From NCBI RefSeq assembly GCF_001308015.1, contig NZ_LGYH01000008.1:62001-126000 (forward strand): a stretch of DNA of 64,000 bases. The letters run 5' to 3'. Below are positions 1 through 8,016 of this stretch, one piece after another (the first letter of the stretch is position 1; each line of letters begins with the position of its first letter). The position numbers and the translations under genes were made by a program. The stretch comes from Neisseria sp. 83E34 (GTDB lineage: Bacteria; Pseudomonadota; Gammaproteobacteria; Burkholderiales; Neisseriaceae). Under the pieces are notes generated by a model, which saw only the letters and a list, made by a program, of their open reading frames with translations, was not told the DNA's origin and made no database searches.

Positions 1-59
1 TTTTTAATGAAAAACCCCGTATTATGCGGTTTATTGAAATTTCTCTGGAAGCATATATC

Positions 60-1406
60 ATGAATCTAGCTGAGATGGCATCTGATTACTTGCCGCAACT
101 TCAGGAATTTGAAAAGAAAATTTTATCAAATCAAACTAAAATCGAAGCCTGGTTTCGTGCGCAATGGAGCAAAAATCCGCCGCCTTTTTATGGTTCGGTG
201 GATATCCGCAATGCCGGTTATAAAATGGCTTCTATTGATATGAACCTGTTTCCCGGAGGCTTCAATAATTTAAATGTAAACTTTATCCCTCTGGCTGCTA
301 TGGCGGCTCAGGATGCTGTGGAGCGTGCTTGTGAAACGGCGCGTTCGGTGCTGATTATTCCTGAAAACCATACGCGTAATACTTTTTATCTGCAAAACGT
401 ATATGCGCTGAGCAATATTTTGCGCAGTGCGGGCTTTGAAGTGCGTTTAGGCAGCCTGAATCCTGAAATCAAAGAAGCTACCGAGTTTGAAACGGCTTTG
501 GGAGACAAGGTATTGCTCGAGCCTTTAATGCGCACCCGCGAACGTGTACATCTGGCAGATGGCTTTTCTCCGTGTTTGATTTTGCTAAACAATGACTTGT
601 CTGCCGGTGTGCCTGATATTTTGCAAAATTTAAGCCAAACGGTGTTGCCGCCTTTGCATGCAGGCTGGACCAACCGCAGAAAAACCACACATTTTGAAGC
701 TTATAACCATGTAGTGGCCGAATTTGCCGAGTTAATTGATATTGATGAGTGGCGTATCAATCCGTATTTTGAGCAGGTGAGCGGTTTGGATTTCCAAGAG
801 CGTGAAGGCGAAGACATGCTGGCTGATGCAGTCGAACGCATGCTGGCAAAAATTCAGGTTAAGTATGATGAAAAAGGCATTAAGGATGCGCCTTTTGTGA
901 TCGTGAAAGCCGACGCGGGCACTTACGGTATGGGTGTGATGAGTGTGAAATCGGCAGAAGAAGTGCGCAGCCTAAACCGTAAAAACCGCAATAAAATGGC
1001 TACGGTGAAAGAAGGTTTGGCCGTTACTGAAGTGATTGTTCAGGAAGGAATTTATACTTATGAAACCCTGAATGGCGCAGTATCGGAGCCGGTGGTTTAT
1101 ATGATGGACCGTTTTGTGATTGGTGGTTTTTACCGTGTGCATGAAGGGCGTAGCGCCGATGAAAATCTGAACGCGACAGGTATGCTGTTTGTGCCGCTGG
1201 AACAGAGTATTCCGGTGGCTGAGTCAGAAGAAGGCGGCTCCGAATTACGTTGTAAACGGGTGTTTGAGCAATGGAATACTTTGGGTGTGCCGCAAACCAA
1301 TCACGCCGATCCGGATTGCGAGTGCAACCGCCTGTATGTATATGGCGTAATGGCGCGCTTGTCGCTGCTGGCAGCTTCGTTGGAGCTGAAAACTACGGCA
1401 AAATAA
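60..1406 (+). CDS. gshA: Glutamate--cysteine ligase, proteobacterial/neisserial type
   Basis: ATP-dependent ligation of glutamate and cysteine, the first step of glutathione synthesis, in the cytoplasm. The protein (448 aa from this start) is recognised as the GshA family of Neisseria and some other proteobacteria, which is unrelated in length and sequence to the enterobacterial enzyme. A glycine-rich ATP-grasp-like stretch (VKADAGTYGMGVMS) lies near residue 290. The frame is open from an ATG at 24, but the ATG at 60 was chosen because GGAAG precedes it at a suitable distance and the protein then begins MNLAEMASDYLPQ. It stands alone, with a single DUS (1427-1438) downstream. The family assignment is from recognition of the whole protein; the exact start is less certain. 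Confidence 0.88.
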   Translation: MNLAEMASDYLPQLQEFEKKILSNQTKIEAWFRAQWSKNPPPFYGSVDIRNAGYKMASIDMNLFPGGFNNLNVNFIPLAAMAAQDAVERACETARSVLIIPENHTRNTFYLQNVYALSNILRSAGFEVRLGSLNPEIKEATEFETALGDKVLLEPLMRTRERVHLADGFSPCLILLNNDLSAGVPDILQNLSQTVLPPLHAGWTNRRKTTHFEAYNHVVAEFAELIDIDEWRINPYFEQVSGLDFQEREGEDMLADAVERMLAKIQVKYDEKGIKDAPFVIVKADAGTYGMGVMSVKSAEEVRSLNRKNRNKMATVKEGLAVTEVIVQEGIYTYETLNGAVSEPVVYMMDRFVIGGFYRVHEGRSADENLNATGMLFVPLEQSIPVAESEEGGSELRCKRVFEQWNTLGVPQTNHADPDCECNRLYVYGVMARLSLLAASLELKTTAK

Positions 1407-1426
1407 GTCTGAGTGTGCAGAAGTTT

Positions 1427-1438
1427 TTCAGACAGGCA
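1427..1438 (-). repeat. Single DNA uptake sequence (TG-wadDUS)
   Basis: Perfect complement of TGCCTGTCTGAA in the gshA-thiD gap, unpaired. It marks DNA for natural transformation in this Neisseria dialect. Confidence 0.9.
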
Positions 1439-1505
1439 TTAAGATGTATCGATAACATAATAATTTTTTAAAATTAAAAACGAATTCAAATTGCAGAGAT
1501 AAATT

Positions 1506-2348
1506 ATGGAAATAAAAGAATTGCAGTACAACAAACCTTTTCCGTGCGTATTGACCATTGCAGGATCGGATTGCAGCGGAGGTGCCGGTATTCAGGCCGA
1601 TATCAAGACATTCGATGCACTTGGCGCTTATGGTGCCAGCGTTATTACTACGATTGTTGCAGAGAATACGCAGGGAGTACAAGGATTGCATGTGATTCCG
1701 CCCGAGATGGTGCGGGAACAGTGTGAGTCGGTACTAACCGATATTCGGATTGATGCGGTTAAAATCGGCATGTTGCCGAATATCGCAACAGTAGGCGCGG
1801 TGGCCGATGTGTTGGGTAGGCATAAACCACCTTTTGTGGTGTTGGATCCCGTGTTGGTGGCCACTTCCGGAGACAGTCTCGCTTTGGAAAATACGGTTGA
1901 TGCCATGTTGAGTGAATTGGTGCCGCTTGCCGACATCATCACACCGAACTTGAGTGAATTGGCAGAGCTTACCGGCAATCCGTTAGCGCAAACCGAGGAA
2001 GAAATGCTCGAGCAGGGCAAACAATTGATGAATAAAGGAGCAAAAGCCGTATTGCTTAAAGGTGGGCATTGGGAAAACAGCAATGATGCGCGTGACTGGT
2101 TAATCCAGCAAGGCGTGGAGCAGCCGCAATGCTTCATTTCTCCTCGTGTGCCGACACAAAATACCCATGGTACAGGTTGCACGCTTGCCAGCGCGATTGC
2201 GGCCTATTATCCTCATAAACGGGATCTGCGCTCTGCTGTATCTTCAGCCAAAAGTTACGTTCAAGGTGCGATTGAAGCAGGGGCGAACTGGAAAGTGGGC
2301 AAAGGTAACGGCCCCTTGGCGCATTTTTGGCGGATAGAGCGGGATTGA
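1506..2348 (+). CDS. thiD: Hydroxymethylpyrimidine/phosphomethylpyrimidine kinase
   Basis: Phosphorylates HMP to HMP-P and then HMP-PP for thiamine synthesis in the cytoplasm. The 280-aa protein has the family's N-terminal substrate motif (AGSDCSGGAGIQAD, about residues 19-32), the internal VLDPVLVATSGD block, and the C-terminal NTHGTGCTLASAIAA anion-hole motif with the catalytic Cys near 222. Length is normal for ThiD. No TPP riboswitch-like structure is visible in the 99 nt upstream, and no other thi gene adjoins. A DUS-pair hairpin follows the stop codon. Confidence 0.93.
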   Translation: MEIKELQYNKPFPCVLTIAGSDCSGGAGIQADIKTFDALGAYGASVITTIVAENTQGVQGLHVIPPEMVREQCESVLTDIRIDAVKIGMLPNIATVGAVADVLGRHKPPFVVLDPVLVATSGDSLALENTVDAMLSELVPLADIITPNLSELAELTGNPLAQTEEEMLEQGKQLMNKGAKAVLLKGGHWENSNDARDWLIQQGVEQPQCFISPRVPTQNTHGTGCTLASAIAAYYPHKRDLRSAVSSAKSYVQGAIEAGANWKVGKGNGPLAHFWRIERD

Positions 2349-2370
2349 GGCAAAATTTTCTCAAGTTCGA

Positions 2371-2414
2371 AATGCCTGTCTGAAAATGTTGCAGCATATT
2401 TTCAGACAGGCATT
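2371..2414 (+). terminator. DUS inverted-pair hairpin after thiD
   Basis: TGCCTGTCTGAA (2373-2384) and its complement (2401-2412) form a stem of about 14 bp around a 16-nt loop. Paired DUSs are known to work as Rho-independent terminators in Neisseria. Confidence 0.7.
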
Positions 2415-2436
2415 CTTGCTATCGATTGATTTAATT

Positions 2437-3213
2437 ATGAAACATATCACTTCAGTTAAAAACGAGCAGCTCAAGCATTTGGTCAAACTACTTTCTTCAG
2501 CCAAAGAGCGCCGAACGTGTCGCCAAACTGTATTGGAAGGCACCCATCTGCTTGATGCCTGTCTGAAAGCAGGCTGGAAGCCGCAGCATCTCTATATTCC
2601 TGAGAGCAAAGCCGATAAACCGGAAATACAGGTTTTACTCAAGCAGCTTAACGAGCAAAACACCACCATCGTAGGCAGCACAGCTTTGTCGAAAATCACA
2701 AGTTTGACAGAAGGTGAAGAGGTGATGACGCTGGTATCACTACCGGACGAGCCTTCGCTACCGAATAATGGCGATTGCGTTGTATTGGAGCAAGTGCAAG
2801 ACCCGGGCAATATCGGCACTATTTTACGAAGCGCAGCGGCCGCAGGTGTACGGCAGGTTGTGTTAAGCAAGGAATGTGCGGATGTTTGGTCGCCCAAAGT
2901 GTTGCGGGCCGGAATGGGCGCGCATTTTCTGTTAAAGCTTCACACTCGTGTTGATTTGAATATTTGGCGCGAGCGCTATTCAGGGCAAGTGTGGGTAACT
3001 GCTTTGGGACATAATAACCAAAGTCTTTATAATATCAACCTGAAGCAGTCTTGCGCGTGGATATTTGGCAACGAAGGAAGCGGCGTGAGCCAAGTTATGC
3101 AGGAAGCCGCAACTGGCACGGTACGCATACCAATGCTTGGTGAAACGGAATCTCTGAATGTTGCAATGGCTGCTACGATTTGCTTGTTTGAACAAATGCG
3201 CCAGCGCTTGTAA
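2437..3213 (+). CDS. TrmH/SpoU-family RNA 2'-O-methyltransferase
   Basis: SPOUT-fold methyltransferase that uses SAM to methylate ribose in rRNA or tRNA. The 258-aa protein has an N-terminal substrate-binding domain (about 1-95) and the trefoil-knot domain with the three SpoU motifs: the asparagine motif in QDPGNIGTILRSA (about 115), the IFGNEGSGV block (about 205), and the C-terminal MLGETESLNVAMAATICLFE. The ATG at 2437 is preferred over an in-frame ATG at 2386 because the latter lies inside the upstream DUS hairpin. A DUS (2556-2567) is embedded in the coding region and is read as ACLK. Which nucleotide it modifies cannot be told; RlmB-like and TsnR-like relatives are hard to separate. Confidence 0.85.
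   Translation: MKHITSVKNEQLKHLVKLLSSAKERRTCRQTVLEGTHLLDACLKAGWKPQHLYIPESKADKPEIQVLLKQLNEQNTTIVGSTALSKITSLTEGEEVMTLVSLPDEPSLPNNGDCVVLEQVQDPGNIGTILRSAAAAGVRQVVLSKECADVWSPKVLRAGMGAHFLLKLHTRVDLNIWRERYSGQVWVTALGHNNQSLYNINLKQSCAWIFGNEGSGVSQVMQEAATGTVRIPMLGETESLNVAMAATICLFEQMRQRL
2556..2567 (+). repeat. Intragenic DUS
   Basis: Exact TGCCTGTCTGAA inside the SpoU methyltransferase gene, translated in frame as ACLK. Confidence 0.9.
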
Positions 3214-3216
3214 CCG

Positions 3217-3228
3217 TGCCTGTCTGAA
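3217..3228 (+). repeat. Single DUS between rRNA methyltransferase and macrodomain genes
   Basis: Exact TGCCTGTCTGAA just after the upstream stop codon, unpaired, so no hairpin forms and the next gene may be cotranscribed. Confidence 0.9.
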
Positions 3229-3245
3229 AAGGGAGAAATACAGCA

Positions 3246-3761
3246 ATGAAAGCCATAATCGAAGTGATAGAAGCAGATATCACCACCTTGCGGGTGGATG
3301 CTATCGTAAATGCCGCCAATCCCACTTTGCTTGGCGGAGGCGGTGTGGACGGAGCCATTCACAGGGCGGCAGGAGCGGAGCTGCTTGCTGAATGCCGTAC
3401 TCTGAACGGTTGCAAAACCGGTGAAGCAAAAATCACAGCGGGCTACCTTTTGCCCGCGCGATCAGTGATCCATACCGTAGGCCCCATCTGGAACGGTGGT
3501 GTGCAAGGAGAAGAAGAGCTGCTGGCTAATGCTTATGCCAATTCATTAAAACTGGCGGAAGCTGAAGGCATTCGCAGCATAGCTTTTCCCAGTATCAGCA
3601 CAGGTGTGTACGGTTATCCTTTCGAGCAAGCCGCAGAAATAGCATTGAACACGATTTTGGTAACACTGCCTCAATGTCCGACTATCGAACGTGTGATTTT
3701 GTGCTGTTTTTCAGCAAATGATGCACGCATTTATCAAAAGATGCTGGTAGATTTAGAATAA
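3246..3761 (+). CDS. Macrodomain protein, probable O-acetyl-ADP-ribose deacetylase
   Basis: Macrodomain hydrolases of the YmdB/MacroD type remove acetyl or ADP-ribosyl groups from ADP-ribose derivatives in the cytoplasm. The 171-aa protein is essentially a single macrodomain: [23 protein letters not shown] (residues about 18-40) supplies the ADP-ribose-binding Asn and the [10 protein letters not shown] catalytic loop, and [10 protein letters not shown] (about 117) is the second phosphate-binding loop. It begins 32 nt after the preceding gene, with a GGGAGAAA ribosome site, so it may share a transcript. Only the substrate is uncertain. Confidence 0.9.
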   Translation: MKAIIEVIEADITTLRVDAIVNAANPTLLGGGGVDGAIHRAAGAELLAECRTLNGCKTGEAKITAGYLLPARSVIHTVGPIWNGGVQGEEELLANAYANSLKLAEAEGIRSIAFPSISTGVYGYPFEQAAEIALNTILVTLPQCPTIERVILCCFSANDARIYQKMLVDLE

Positions 3762-3782
3762 GGGAATAAAGGTTAAGAACGT

Positions 3783-3812
3783 AAAAATCCCAAGCTATGG
3801 TAGCTTGGGATT
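3783..3812 (-). terminator. Intrinsic terminator of tRNA-Ser(GCU)
   Basis: A perfect 12-bp stem (3786-3797 with 3801-3812) closes a 3-nt loop. On the minus strand it is followed directly by five T residues, so it ends the tRNA-Ser transcript. It may also stop the plus-strand macrodomain mRNA. Confidence 0.85.
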
Positions 3813-3818
3813 CATATT

Positions 3819-3912
3819 TGGCGGAGTAGGAGGGATTCGAACCCTCGATCCAGGTTTTAGCCCAGATGCACCCTTAGCAGGGGTGTGCCTTCAGCCTCTC
3901 AGCCACTACTCC
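3819..3912 (-). tRNA. tRNA-Ser (anticodon GCU)
   Basis: On the complement, the acceptor GGAGTAG pairs with CTACTCC, followed by discriminator G and an encoded CCA. The anticodon loop holds GCT, which reads AGC and AGU serine codons. The T-loop GGTTCGAATCC is standard and a long variable arm is present, as expected for a class II serine tRNA (94 nt with CCA). Confidence 0.96.
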
Positions 3913-4002
3913 GTTTCGAAGAAGCACGAAATATAAAGGTTTAAAGTGATAGTGTCAAGCCTTTAGCTTATACTAAATCTTAACTGATTGAAGTTAAATT
4001 AA

Positions 4003-4036
4003 ATAAAAACCCACTGCAACAGCAATGGGTTTTTAT
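4003..4036 (-). terminator. Intrinsic terminator of icd
   Basis: The arms AAAAACCCA and TGGGTTTTT surround a 12-nt loop just beyond the icd stop codon. On the minus strand the stem ends in a T-rich run. Confidence 0.8.
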
Positions 4037-4050
4037 TCTGCTCGGGCAGC

Positions 4051-5289
4051 TTACATGCGCTCAATCATGGCTTTGCCGAAGGCTGAGCAAGATACTTCGT
4101 TAGCACCATCCATCAAGCGGGCAAAGTCATAAGTTACTTGTTTGTCGCCGATGGCTTTTTCCATAGATTCAATCACCAAATCAGCAGCTTCTTTCCAGCC
4201 TAAATGACGCAACATCATTTCGGCAGAAAGAATCAGTGAGCCGGGATTTACTTTGTCTTGACCGGCATATTTGGGCGCAGTGCCGTGGGTCGCTTCGAAT
4301 ACGGCGTATTTGTCCGAAATATTGGCTCCGGGAGCGATGCCGATACCGCCTACTTGGGCAGCCAAAGCGTCGGAAATGTAGTCGCCGTTCAAGTTCAGAG
4401 TGGCAATCACATCATACTCGGCAGGACGCAATACGATTTGTTGCAGGAAAGCATCGGCAATTGCGTCTTTCACGATGATTTCTTTACCGGTTTTCGGGTT
4501 TTTAAATTTGCACCACGGGCCGCCGTCGATCAGCTCGGCACCGAATTCTTTTTGTGCCAGCTCATAGCCCCAATCGCGGAAACCGCCTTCGGTAAATTTC
4601 ATGATGTTGCCTTTGTGCACCAAAGTAACGCTGTCGCGATCATTATCGATAGCGTATTGGATGGCTGCACGCACTAAGCGCTGAGTGCCTTCTTTAGAAA
4701 CAGGTTTGATGCCGATACCTGATGTTTCAGGGAAGCGGATTTTTTTCACGCCCATTTCGTTTTGCAGGAATGCAATTACTTTTTTAGCCGCTTCACTTTC
4801 GGCTTCCCATTCGATACCGGCATAAATGTCTTCGGTATTTTCACGGAAAATAACCATATCGGTTTTGCTTGGATCTTTCAGCGGAGAAGGTACGCCGTTG
4901 AAGTAGCGGACGGGGCGTACGCATTGGTATAAGTCCAATTCTTGGCGCAGGGCTACGTTCAGAGAACGGATACCGCCGCCGACAGGGGTGGTCATCGGGC
5001 CTTTGATGGAAACGGAATACTCTTTCAACGCTTCCAGAGTTTCTTCAGGCAGCCATACATTGTCTCCGTATACGCGGGTGGCTTTTTCGCCTGCATAAAC
5101 TTCCATCCAATGGATTTTCTTCTCGCCACCATAAGCTTTCTCTACGGCAGCATCGATTACTGCTTTCATTACTGGCGTAATGTCTACGCCGATACCGTCG
5201 CCTTCGATGAAGGGGATAATCGGGTTGTTGGGAATAGCTTGACCGGGAATGATTTTTTGACCTTCTGCGGGTACTTGGATATGACTCAT
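4051..5289 (-). CDS. icd: Isocitrate dehydrogenase, NADP-dependent
   Basis: TCA-cycle enzyme converting isocitrate to 2-oxoglutarate, CO2 and NADPH in the cytoplasm. The 412-aa protein matches the homodimeric enterobacterial type. It shows the substrate-serine loop [11 protein letters not shown] (about 110), the REN(T)[10 protein letters not shown] block (about 152), the Mg-binding [10 protein letters not shown] (about 300), and the [12 protein letters not shown] nucleotide loop (about 335), a signature of the NADP form. AGGAGACACC lies just before the ATG. It is monocistronic, with its own terminator and about 280 nt of upstream sequence. Confidence 0.97.
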   Translation of the reverse strand: MSHIQVPAEGQKIIPGQAIPNNPIIPFIEGDGIGVDITPVMKAVIDAAVEKAYGGEKKIHWMEVYAGEKATRVYGDNVWLPEETLEALKEYSVSIKGPMTTPVGGGIRSLNVALRQELDLYQCVRPVRYFNGVPSPLKDPSKTDMVIFRENTEDIYAGIEWEAESEAAKKVIAFLQNEMGVKKIRFPETSGIGIKPVSKEGTQRLVRAAIQYAIDNDRDSVTLVHKGNIMKFTEGGFRDWGYELAQKEFGAELIDGGPWCKFKNPKTGKEIIVKDAIADAFLQQIVLRPAEYDVIATLNLNGDYISDALAAQVGGIGIAPGANISDKYAVFEATHGTAPKYAGQDKVNPGSLILSAEMMLRHLGWKEAADLVIESMEKAIGDKQVTYDFARLMDGANEVSCSAFGKAMIERM

Positions 5290-5524
5290 GGTGTCTCCTG
5301 ATTGTTAGGTTCGTTTTTTTCTTCAGAGCAAGCACCGATTGATCGGTGCGCCTTCGCGTGATTATGCGGTATTTTTGTTTATTGCGCTAGGGTGCGTAGG
5401 TAATAAACTTTATTAGGTTATTAATATAAACTGTGAAAATAGAATGCTTTAAAAACCGGTAATACTTTATTATTTCTGCTGTCGAATGGAATCTGCCGGA
5501 GGATTCCGGAAACAAAGCTAGCAA

Positions 5525-5558
5525 AATGCCTGTCTGAACAAGGTTTCAGACAGGCATT
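5525..5558 (-). terminator. DUS-pair terminator after purE
   Basis: TGCCTGTCTGAA (5527-5538) and its complement (5545-5556) form a 6-nt-loop hairpin 13 nt past the purE stop. On the minus strand it is followed by TTTTGC. Confidence 0.75.
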
Positions 5559-5570
5559 GTTGAGTGACGA

Positions 5571-6056
5571 TTATTCTTCGGATAGCTGCATATCCAGAAC
5601 GGTTTGTTTCTGTTTTTTGCGGAAATCTTCAAGTTTTTGAGCCAGCAGGGTATCTTCGTTGGCCAGCAGGGAAACGGCAAACAAGGCGGCGTTGGCTGCT
5701 CCTGCTTCACCTATGGCGAAGGTGGCAACGGGGATACCTTTGGGCATTTGCACGATAGAAAGCAGCGAATCTTCACCGCGCAAGTATTTGCTGGGTACGG
5801 GCACGCCCAATACGGGCACGGTGGTTTTGGCTGCCACCATGCCGGGTAAGTGCGCTGCGCCGCCGGCGCCGGCAATAATGGCTTTTAGACCGCGTTCCCG
5901 TGCGCTTTCTGCGTATTCAAACATTAAATCGGGTGTGCGGTGGGCGGATACGACGCGGGCTTCATATTCTACGCCGAATTCTTTTAAGAATTGTGCTGCA
6001 TGCTGCATAACGGGCCAGTCGCTGTTGCTACCCATAATGATGCCGATTTTTGCCAT
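5571..6056 (-). CDS. purE: N5-carboxyaminoimidazole ribonucleotide mutase
   Basis: Class I PurE moves the carboxyl group of N5-CAIR to give CAIR in purine synthesis. The 161-aa protein begins with the PurE signature [12 protein letters not shown] (residues 5-16), followed by VSAHRTPD (about 36) with the catalytic His, [14 protein letters not shown] (about 62) and the [10 protein letters not shown] segment. Length is normal for a single-domain class I enzyme. Its usual partner purK is not adjacent here. Confidence 0.95.
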   Translation of the reverse strand: MAKIGIIMGSNSDWPVMQHAAQFLKEFGVEYEARVVSAHRTPDLMFEYAESARERGLKAIIAGAGGAAHLPGMVAAKTTVPVLGVPVPSKYLRGEDSLLSIVQMPKGIPVATFAIGEAGAANAALFAVSLLANEDTLLAQKLEDFRKKQKQTVLDMQLSEE

Positions 6057-6082
6057 ATTTTGCTTTCCTTATGAAATTGGGT

Positions 6083-6109
6083 TTTCAGACAGGCAATGCC
6101 TGTCTGAAA
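6083..6109 (-). repeat. DUS inverted pair with almost no spacer
   Basis: Thirteen-base arms TTTCAGACAGGCA and TGCCTGTCTGAAA are separated by one base, between purE and the lipoprotein gene upstream of it (both minus strand). It could end the lipoprotein transcript, though the loop must steal bases from the stem. Confidence 0.75.
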
Positions 6110-6126
6110 TGAAGATGGGTTAACAC

Positions 6127-6843
6127 TTATTTTTTATTCAGTTGTTGGTGGGCACGTTTGGCGGCGGAGCTGTCGGGATAAGTTTGTATCAGCTTGCGCC
6201 AGGTAACTTTTGCAATGTCGTGCTGCTGCATATTGTATTGGCATTGGCCGACGTTGAATAAGGCTTCAGGTGCTTCTTGGCTGTTGCGAAAGCGGCCGAC
6301 AAAGCGGTTGCCGATATTGATGGCGGATTCGCAATTGTTTAAACGCTGATGGCTTTGCATGAGCAGATACATGCTTTTACGGGCGGTATCGCTGCCATCG
6401 CCACCGCTTTCTGCATGTTTAAGTGTTTCTACGGCGGCTTTGAATTGACCGCTCTGATATTGGCTTTGCGCGCGTTGCAAGGTTTGTGCGGCATTTTGTT
6501 GTATTTGTTGGGTTTGCGCGGCTTCATCCGCCGAAATGCTGCTGGCTGCGGAACGTGGGCGGAGTGTGCTTGTAGTGCGTGTTTGGTTACGGCGCTCGAG
6601 CTGCTGGATGCGGGTTTGCAAGGTTTGAACCTGTTGCTCCAAGCGGGCAATCTGTATGCCTAGTTGGTTGATTTGCGTTTCTGTATCGATAGTGGGATAA
6701 AGAACTTCTTCCTCGGTTTTGACAACATGTTTGGGCGGTTCGGGCTGTGTTGCAGGAGTGTGGGGTGCTGAAACGGGCGGTCTGCTTACTGCACAGGCTG
6801 TCAACAAGAAGGAAAGCAATATAGGGAGCGTTTTATGGTTCAT
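6127..6843 (-). CDS. CpoB/YbgF-like TPR lipoprotein
   Basis: A 238-aa envelope protein of unproven role. It starts with a lipoprotein signal (hydrophobic LPILLSFLLTAC; lipobox LTAC with Cys near 17). A proline-rich spacer follows, then a coiled coil of heptads (INQLGIQIARLEQQVQTLQ, about 58-85). An Ala/Ser/Gln linker leads to a C-terminal tetratricopeptide region (about 125-235; ALFNVGQCQYNMQQHDIAKV is TPR-like). Coiled coil plus TPR is the layout of CpoB/YbgF, which links the Tol-Pal system to peptidoglycan synthesis, but that protein is not usually lipidated and no tol genes are nearby. I call it CpoB-like only. Confidence 0.75.
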   Translation of the reverse strand: MNHKTLPILLSFLLTACAVSRPPVSAPHTPATQPEPPKHVVKTEEEVLYPTIDTETQINQLGIQIARLEQQVQTLQTRIQQLERRNQTRTTSTLRPRSAASSISADEAAQTQQIQQNAAQTLQRAQSQYQSGQFKAAVETLKHAESGGDGSDTARKSMYLLMQSHQRLNNCESAINIGNRFVGRFRNSQEAPEALFNVGQCQYNMQQHDIAKVTWRKLIQTYPDSSAAKRAHQQLNKK

Positions 6844-6858
6844 AATGCTGTGAGGGTA

Positions 6859-7527
6859 TTATTTTTTTAACAGAAGCGTTAAGCCGTCGCCAACGGGCAG
6901 CGTAATCGGAATGATACGGTTATCATGGGGCAAGGATGCGTTGAATGCTTGCAAAATGGATAAGGCGGGAGGATCGTTGGGGGTGGCTTCCTGCATCACT
7001 CGGCCTCCAAGCAGGATGTTGTCGATAGCGATAATGCCGCCGCTGCGCACTAATGTGAGGCAGCGCTCGTAATATTGGGGAGTGGGCGGTTTGTCGGCAT
7101 CGATAAACGCAATGTCGTAGCTGCCCGCATGGCCTTCGTTAATCAATTCGTCTAAGGTAATCAGGGCGGGTTGTAGGTGGAGCGTGATTTTATCGGCTAC
7201 ACCGGCCTGCTGCCAGAAGCGGCGGGCGGTATCGGTAAAGCTTACATTGATATCGCAACAGGTAAGTCTGCCGTGTTCGGGCAATGCCAATGCCATGGCC
7301 GTGCTGCTGTATCCGGTAAATACGCCAACTTCCAAATAGCGCTCGGCGTGCATCAAACGGGCAAGCCAGCAGAGCAGAGCAGCCTGCTCGGGAGCGATGG
7401 CCATTTTGCCGAGCCTGTGGCCTGAAGTTTCAGTTCTGAGCTGTGTTAAAACCGGATGCTCGGGTTCACTGATGTTGCGCAGATAGCAGGCCAGCTCAGG
7501 ATTTACGGTGGCGGCGTGAACGCTCAT
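6859..7527 (-). CDS. Class I SAM-dependent O-methyltransferase
   Basis: The 222-aa protein matches the caffeoyl-CoA/catechol O-methyltransferase-like family of small bacterial enzymes. Motif I is YLEVGVFTGYSSTAMA (about 60-75), the acidic end of strand 2 is CCDIN, the metal-binding aspartate block is DIAFIDADKPPTPQYYE (about 138), and GGIIAIDNILLGGRV (about 160) completes the Asp-Asp-Asn metal site. It starts just upstream of the lipoprotein gene (16 nt gap), so the two could be cotranscribed. The natural acceptor is unknown. Confidence 0.85.
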   Translation of the reverse strand: MSVHAATVNPELACYLRNISEPEHPVLTQLRTETSGHRLGKMAIAPEQAALLCWLARLMHAERYLEVGVFTGYSSTAMALALPEHGRLTCCDINVSFTDTARRFWQQAGVADKITLHLQPALITLDELINEGHAGSYDIAFIDADKPPTPQYYERCLTLVRSGGIIAIDNILLGGRVMQEATPNDPPALSILQAFNASLPHDNRIIPITLPVGDGLTLLLKK

Positions 7528-7535
7528 GCCTGTTA

Positions 7536-7721
7536 TTAGTCAGGTTGGTAAGCGTAAGGTTTTTTAGGGAGCTTGGCTGCTTCAAAACCGGCTTGCTCTT
7601 CGGGATTTAATTCTACATCCCACAATAAACCGCGATTTTTTAGGCGTTGTTCGGCCTCTTTGGGATTTTTTTCGATGTATTCATTCAGAAACTGGGTGGC
7701 TTCGGATTGGTAGTTATACAT
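7536..7721 (-). CDS. DUF3460 family small protein
   Basis: A 61-aa soluble acidic protein starting MYNYQSEATQFLNEY and containing the conserved GLLWD and ending PYAYQPD of DUF3460, a short betaproteobacterial family of unknown function. The longer upstream extension of the frame was rejected: this ATG follows a good AAGGAGT ribosome site, and the upstream residues look non-coding. The gene ends 8 nt before the methyltransferase start, so they probably share a transcript. Confidence 0.8.
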   Translation of the reverse strand: MYNYQSEATQFLNEYIEKNPKEAEQRLKNRGLLWDVELNPEEQAGFEAAKLPKKPYAYQPD

Positions 7722-7900
7722 GTTGACTCCTTGTGATGTCGGCTTGTTATGGTATATGCCGAATTCGGAAATAATCCGGCATGTTTTAGTATGCTTTGTT
7801 AAGCAGATATTATAGCCTGATTTTTTGATATAAGCAGCTTTACTTTCAATAACATGTTGCAGCCGCGGGGATGAGGGTATAATGTGGCGCGTTTTAAAAA

Positions 7901-7912
7901 TGCCTGTCTGAA
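7901..7912 (+). repeat. Single DUS in the DUF3460-pcnB gap
   Basis: Exact TGCCTGTCTGAA. A degenerate inverted partner (TTTCTGACAGGCAT) lies near 7978. The rest of this 295-nt divergent gap shows no other clear element. Confidence 0.88.
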
Positions 7913-8016
7913 ACCTTTGCAGAAGCATTTGCTTTTCAGATGTTTGTGCAAAGGTTTGTTTTAAAGAAACCGTTGTGTTTCTGACAGGCATGAGATTGTT
8001 TGAAAACAGGAGATTT

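Noticed and set aside
1407-1505. TPP riboswitch before thiD
   Set aside because: The 99-nt gap has a DUS and A/T-rich sequence but none of the conserved THI-box words (such as CTGAGA).
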